Positions 61,543 through 64,000 of a stretch of DNA of 64,000 nt are shown here, piece by piece. The DNA is from an uncultured Paracoccaceae bacterium (GTDB lineage Bacteria > Pseudomonadota > Alphaproteobacteria > Rhodobacterales > Rhodobacteraceae): positions 1-64,000 of the forward strand of contig CANLNM010000008.1 in NCBI GenBank assembly GCA_947492475.1, read 5' to 3'. Made by a program: the position numbers and the translations under genes. The number at the start of each line of letters is the position of its first letter. Positions within the stretch are counted from its first letter, which is position 1. The notes beneath the pieces are model-generated. The model ran no database searches and was not told the origin of the DNA. It saw only the letters and a list, made by a program, of their open reading frames with translations.

Positions 61543-62853
61543 ATGAAAGATCTGGCCCCGGCAAAAGCCGATTTGGAACCGATCGAAATTGCGAGCCGTG
61601 ACGAAATTTCAACGTTGCAGTTGGAGCGCATGAAATGGTCGTTGCGTCATGCCTATGACAACGTGCCCATGTATCGACAACGTTTTGACGAGGCAGGGGT
61701 GCATCCCGATGATCTGAAGGATCTCAAAGACCTGGCCAAGTTTCCCTTTACCTACAAAAATGACCTGCGTGACAATTACCCGTTTGGTCTGTCGGCTGTG
61801 CCACGTGACAAATTGGTGCGCATTCACGCGTCATCCGGCACCACAGGCAAGCCCACCGTCGTCGTTTATACCAAAAATGACATCGACGTTTGGGCAGACA
61901 CGCTGGCGCGCAGTTTGCGTGCCTCGGGTTTGCGTGCAGGGGATACGATCCACAATGCGTATGGCTACGGTTTGTTCACGGGCGGGCTGGGCGCGCATTA
62001 CGGCATTGAACGGCTGGGCGCTGCGGTTGTCCCGATGGGCGGCGGCCAGACAGAAAAGCAGGTCGGTCTGATCACCGATTTTGAGCCAAAGGGCATCATG
62101 GTGACACCGTCTTATATGCTCAATATTCTTGAGGGGTTCCACAAGGCGGGTATCGATCCGCGCGAATCTTCGCTTAGGGTTGGTGTGTTTGGCGCCGAAC
62201 CGTGGACAAACGCCATGCGCAAAGAGGTCGAAGACGCCTTTGATATGCATGCGGTTGATATCTATGGGCTGAGCGAAATTATGGGCCCCGGTGTGGCCAA
62301 TGAATGCATCGAAACCAAAGACGGGCTGCACGTTTGGGAAGACCACTATTACCCTGAGATCATCAATCCGGCGACCGGAGAAGTGGTCGAGGATGGCGAA
62401 GAAGGGGAGCTGGTCTTTACCACCTTGACCAAAGAAGGCATGCCAATGATCCGCTATCGTACCCGCGATCTGACACGCCTATTGCCCGGCACGGCCCGCA
62501 CGATGCGGCGGATGGAAAAGATCACTGGCCGCTCTGATGACATGATAATCTTGCGGGGCGTTAACGTGTTTCCGACACAGATCGAAGAACAGGTTATGGC
62601 GACAGGGGGGCTTGCACCCTATTTCCAGATCGAACTTTATAAATCCGGTCGCATGGATGCGATGCGCGTGTTTGTTGAGGCCAATCCCAATACTGCGGAT
62701 GAGTTGTCCAAGACAGCTGCGGCGCGCATGTTGACCAAGCATATTAAGGATATGGTTGGAATTTCGACGGAAGTTATCGTAGGAGAACCTGGGTCTGTTG
62801 CGCGCAGTCAGGGCAAAGCCGTGCGCGTCGTGGACAATCGCAACAAGGAATAA
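61543..62853 (+). CDS. paaK: Phenylacetate--CoA ligase PaaK
   Basis: A 436-residue adenylate-forming enzyme that activates phenylacetate with ATP and CoA, the first committed step. The P-loop SSGTTGKP is at 97-104. GLSEIMGPGVANECIETKDGLHVWEDHYYPEI and RTRDLTRLLPGTARTMRRMEKITGRSDDMIILRGVNVFPTQIEE are the other family blocks (adenylate- and CoA-binding). The ATG at 61543 follows GGAGGATGACCT. The length fits the short PaaK type. Confidence 0.97.
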   Translation: MKDLAPAKADLEPIEIASRDEISTLQLERMKWSLRHAYDNVPMYRQRFDEAGVHPDDLKDLKDLAKFPFTYKNDLRDNYPFGLSAVPRDKLVRIHASSGTTGKPTVVVYTKNDIDVWADTLARSLRASGLRAGDTIHNAYGYGLFTGGLGAHYGIERLGAAVVPMGGGQTEKQVGLITDFEPKGIMVTPSYMLNILEGFHKAGIDPRESSLRVGVFGAEPWTNAMRKEVEDAFDMHAVDIYGLSEIMGPGVANECIETKDGLHVWEDHYYPEIINPATGEVVEDGEEGELVFTTLTKEGMPMIRYRTRDLTRLLPGTARTMRRMEKITGRSDDMIILRGVNVFPTQIEEQVMATGGLAPYFQIELYKSGRMDAMRVFVEANPNTADELSKTAAARMLTKHIKDMVGISTEVIVGEPGSVARSQGKAVRVVDNRNKE

Positions 62854-62855
62854 CT

Positions 62856-63452
62856 GTGTCTCGCCCTATTGCCAAAGATCACGACGCCAAGCGCATTCAC
62901 ATCTTGCACGTCGCTGCCCGTTTGTTTGCCGACCAAGGTTATGCGCGGGCATCGATGTCGCAGGTCGCAAAGGAATGCGGGATATCGAAAGCGAATATTT
63001 ATCACTATTACAGCAGCAAAGACGCGCTGCTGTTTGATATTCTGGATACCTATCTGTCGGCCCTGCGCACCCGTATCACCAGTTTGGACCTGGACGGGCT
63101 AAACCCACCCGAACAATTGGGGCGGGTCATCGTGGAAACATTGCAATCCTACGAAGGCATGGATCACGAACATAAGATTCAAACCGAAGGCATCCCGTTA
63201 CTGCCCGAAGATCAGCAAACAATTCTGAAGTCTTATCAGCGCGAAATGGTTGTTCACATGAGCGACATTGTCGGCAGAATTGCGCCAGAGGTTTTTGCAG
63301 ATGACCCACGGAAATTACGTGCAACGGTGATGTCGATCTTTGGCATGTTGAACTGGTTTTACATGTGGAACAGCAATGCAGGTCACGAAGCAAGGGATGA
63401 ATACGCCAAGCTGGTCACAAAGCTAACCCTGACAGGCGTGCACGGCCTTTAA
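62856..63452 (+). CDS. TetR family transcriptional regulator (PaaR-like)
   Basis: A 198-residue repressor started at a GTG three bases after paaK (AAGGA upstream). The N-terminal helix-turn-helix is ILHVAARLFADQGYARASMSQVAKECGISKANIYHYYSSKDALLFDILDTYL, and the helical effector pocket follows. Being last in the paaG-I-K operon, it likely controls it, perhaps with phenylacetyl-CoA as inducer. The palindrome at 60253-60264 is the best candidate site. Some acyl-CoA-responsive TetR regulators look similar. Confidence 0.88.
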   Translation: MSRPIAKDHDAKRIHILHVAARLFADQGYARASMSQVAKECGISKANIYHYYSSKDALLFDILDTYLSALRTRITSLDLDGLNPPEQLGRVIVETLQSYEGMDHEHKIQTEGIPLLPEDQQTILKSYQREMVVHMSDIVGRIAPEVFADDPRKLRATVMSIFGMLNWFYMWNSNAGHEARDEYAKLVTKLTLTGVHGL

Positions 63453-63523
63453 GGCCGCGCCATTCAGGGTCCTTCATTGGGTTGCATTTAGCCGATTTGC
63501 ATACCTGTGCCAGGCCGCATTTT

Positions 63524-64000
63524 TTAGTGATCGTAATCCACGACAACTTTGTCTGTGACAGGATAGGCCTGACAGGACAAAACATAGCCCTGCGCAACTT
63601 CGTAATCCTCAAGCGCATGGTTCGCGAGCATCTCCACCTCACCTTCCAGAACTTTGCATTTGCAGGTGGAACAGACGCCAGCCTTGCAGGCATAAGGCGC
63701 GTCCAGCGCATTTTCGAGGGCGGCTTCGAGGATTGACTGATCCTTGTCCATGGTGAAGCTGCGCGCCGATCCATCCATCGAGATTGTCGCCTCGGTCGAT
63801 TTGGCGACTACATCGGTGGCATCTGTGTTAGTCTTGCGCATCAGGCGTCCAGGTTGGGCACTGGCGAACAGTTCAAACTTGATCTGATCGTCGGTCAAAC
63901 CGTGGTCGCGCAGGGCCGCCGCAATGCCAAGCATCATCGGTTCTGGCCCGCAGATGAACGAGGTGTCGACGCTTTGGATGTCGATCCAGTGATCGAACAA
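63524..64000 (-). CDS. paaE: PaaE, reductase of the phenylacetyl-CoA epoxidase (3' part only)
   Basis: Only the C-terminal 158 residues are in the window; the frame runs off the right edge. The end of the NAD/FAD reductase domain is seen (TSFICGPEPMMLGIAAALRDHGL), followed by a plant-type 2Fe-2S ferredoxin domain with CKAGVCSTC and a fourth Cys (VLSCQAYP). This is the PaaE layout, which passes electrons to the PaaABC(D) oxygenase. It is usually the last gene of paaABCDE, so those genes likely lie to the right. It converges on the TetR gene. Confidence 0.9.
   Translation of the reverse strand: MFDHWIDIQSVDTSFICGPEPMMLGIAAALRDHGLTDDQIKFELFASAQPGRLMRKTNTDATDVVAKSTEATISMDGSARSFTMDKDQSILEAALENALDAPYACKAGVCSTCKCKVLEGEVEMLANHALEDYEVAQGYVLSCQAYPVTDKVVVDYDH

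Noticed and set aside
63443-63457. 15-base palindrome CGGCCTT-T-AAGGCCG at the end of the TetR gene
   Set aside because: Short and overlapping the stop codon with no following T-run; not convincing as terminator or operator.

Overview
This window is a bacterial chromosome segment of the kind found in marine Rhodobacterales (Roseobacter group, Alphaproteobacteria). The pointers are moderately high GC, the block around a pseudo-rhomboid, murJ, glnD, an LpoA-like lipoprotein, rsmI, yraN and gshB, an FYDLN-acid (TIGR02300) protein beside tRNA-Ala, a VPLPA-CTERM protein, a dimethylglycine-dehydrogenase-like flavoprotein, a TRAP transporter and a phenylacetate (paa) cluster. Species cannot be fixed from sequence alone. 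I see no rRNA, CRISPR array, intact insertion sequence or prophage.

Layout. 1-16.8 kb is housekeeping: a branched-chain aminotransferase, a VOC protein, yghU, trpS, an apparently dead rhomboid, murJ-glnD, the LpoA-like/rsmI/yraN divergon, gshB with an esterase, comM, a GST, a histidine phosphatase and cobU. 16.9-27 kb holds coaBC-dut-MoeB-like (overlapping operon), an M3 peptidase, a CDF transporter, an SH3 protein, a D-2-hydroxyacid dehydrogenase, a pirin, a lipase-like protein, a VPLPA-CTERM protein and small genes too short for usual ORF cutoffs. 27-34 kb holds panBC (pantothenate), a large DMGDH/GcvT flavoprotein, a five-helix membrane protein whose start codon sits in a 52-bp inverted repeat, a DAO-type oxidoreductase and an aldo/keto reductase. 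34.4-43.6 kb is one compact minus-strand operon, xdhA-xdhB-xdhC plus a BMP-type ABC importer, read as uptake and hydroxylation of purines. 43.8-52 kb has a Cys-rich lipoprotein, a secreted GH5 glycosidase, dnaE, a proline/alanine/glutamate-rich lipoprotein, slyX with a GntR regulator, a zinc metallopeptidase, the FYDLN protein and tRNA-Ala(GGC).

52.3-64 kb is a phenylacetate catabolic cluster. Minus strand from about 60.2 kb: a fused enoyl-CoA hydratase/3-hydroxyacyl-CoA dehydrogenase, a dctPQM TRAP transporter, paaZ and a PaaX-type regulator. Plus strand: paaG, paaI, paaK and a TetR regulator. The end of paaE (from paaABCDE, outside the window) enters from the right. PaaK would activate phenylacetate, PaaABCDE epoxidise it, PaaG isomerise to the oxepin, PaaZ open the ring and oxidise the aldehyde, and the fused enzyme continue beta-oxidation. 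The embedded TRAP transporter, the presence of two different regulator families, and a shared palindrome in the divergent promoter and at the left window edge are the most interesting features.
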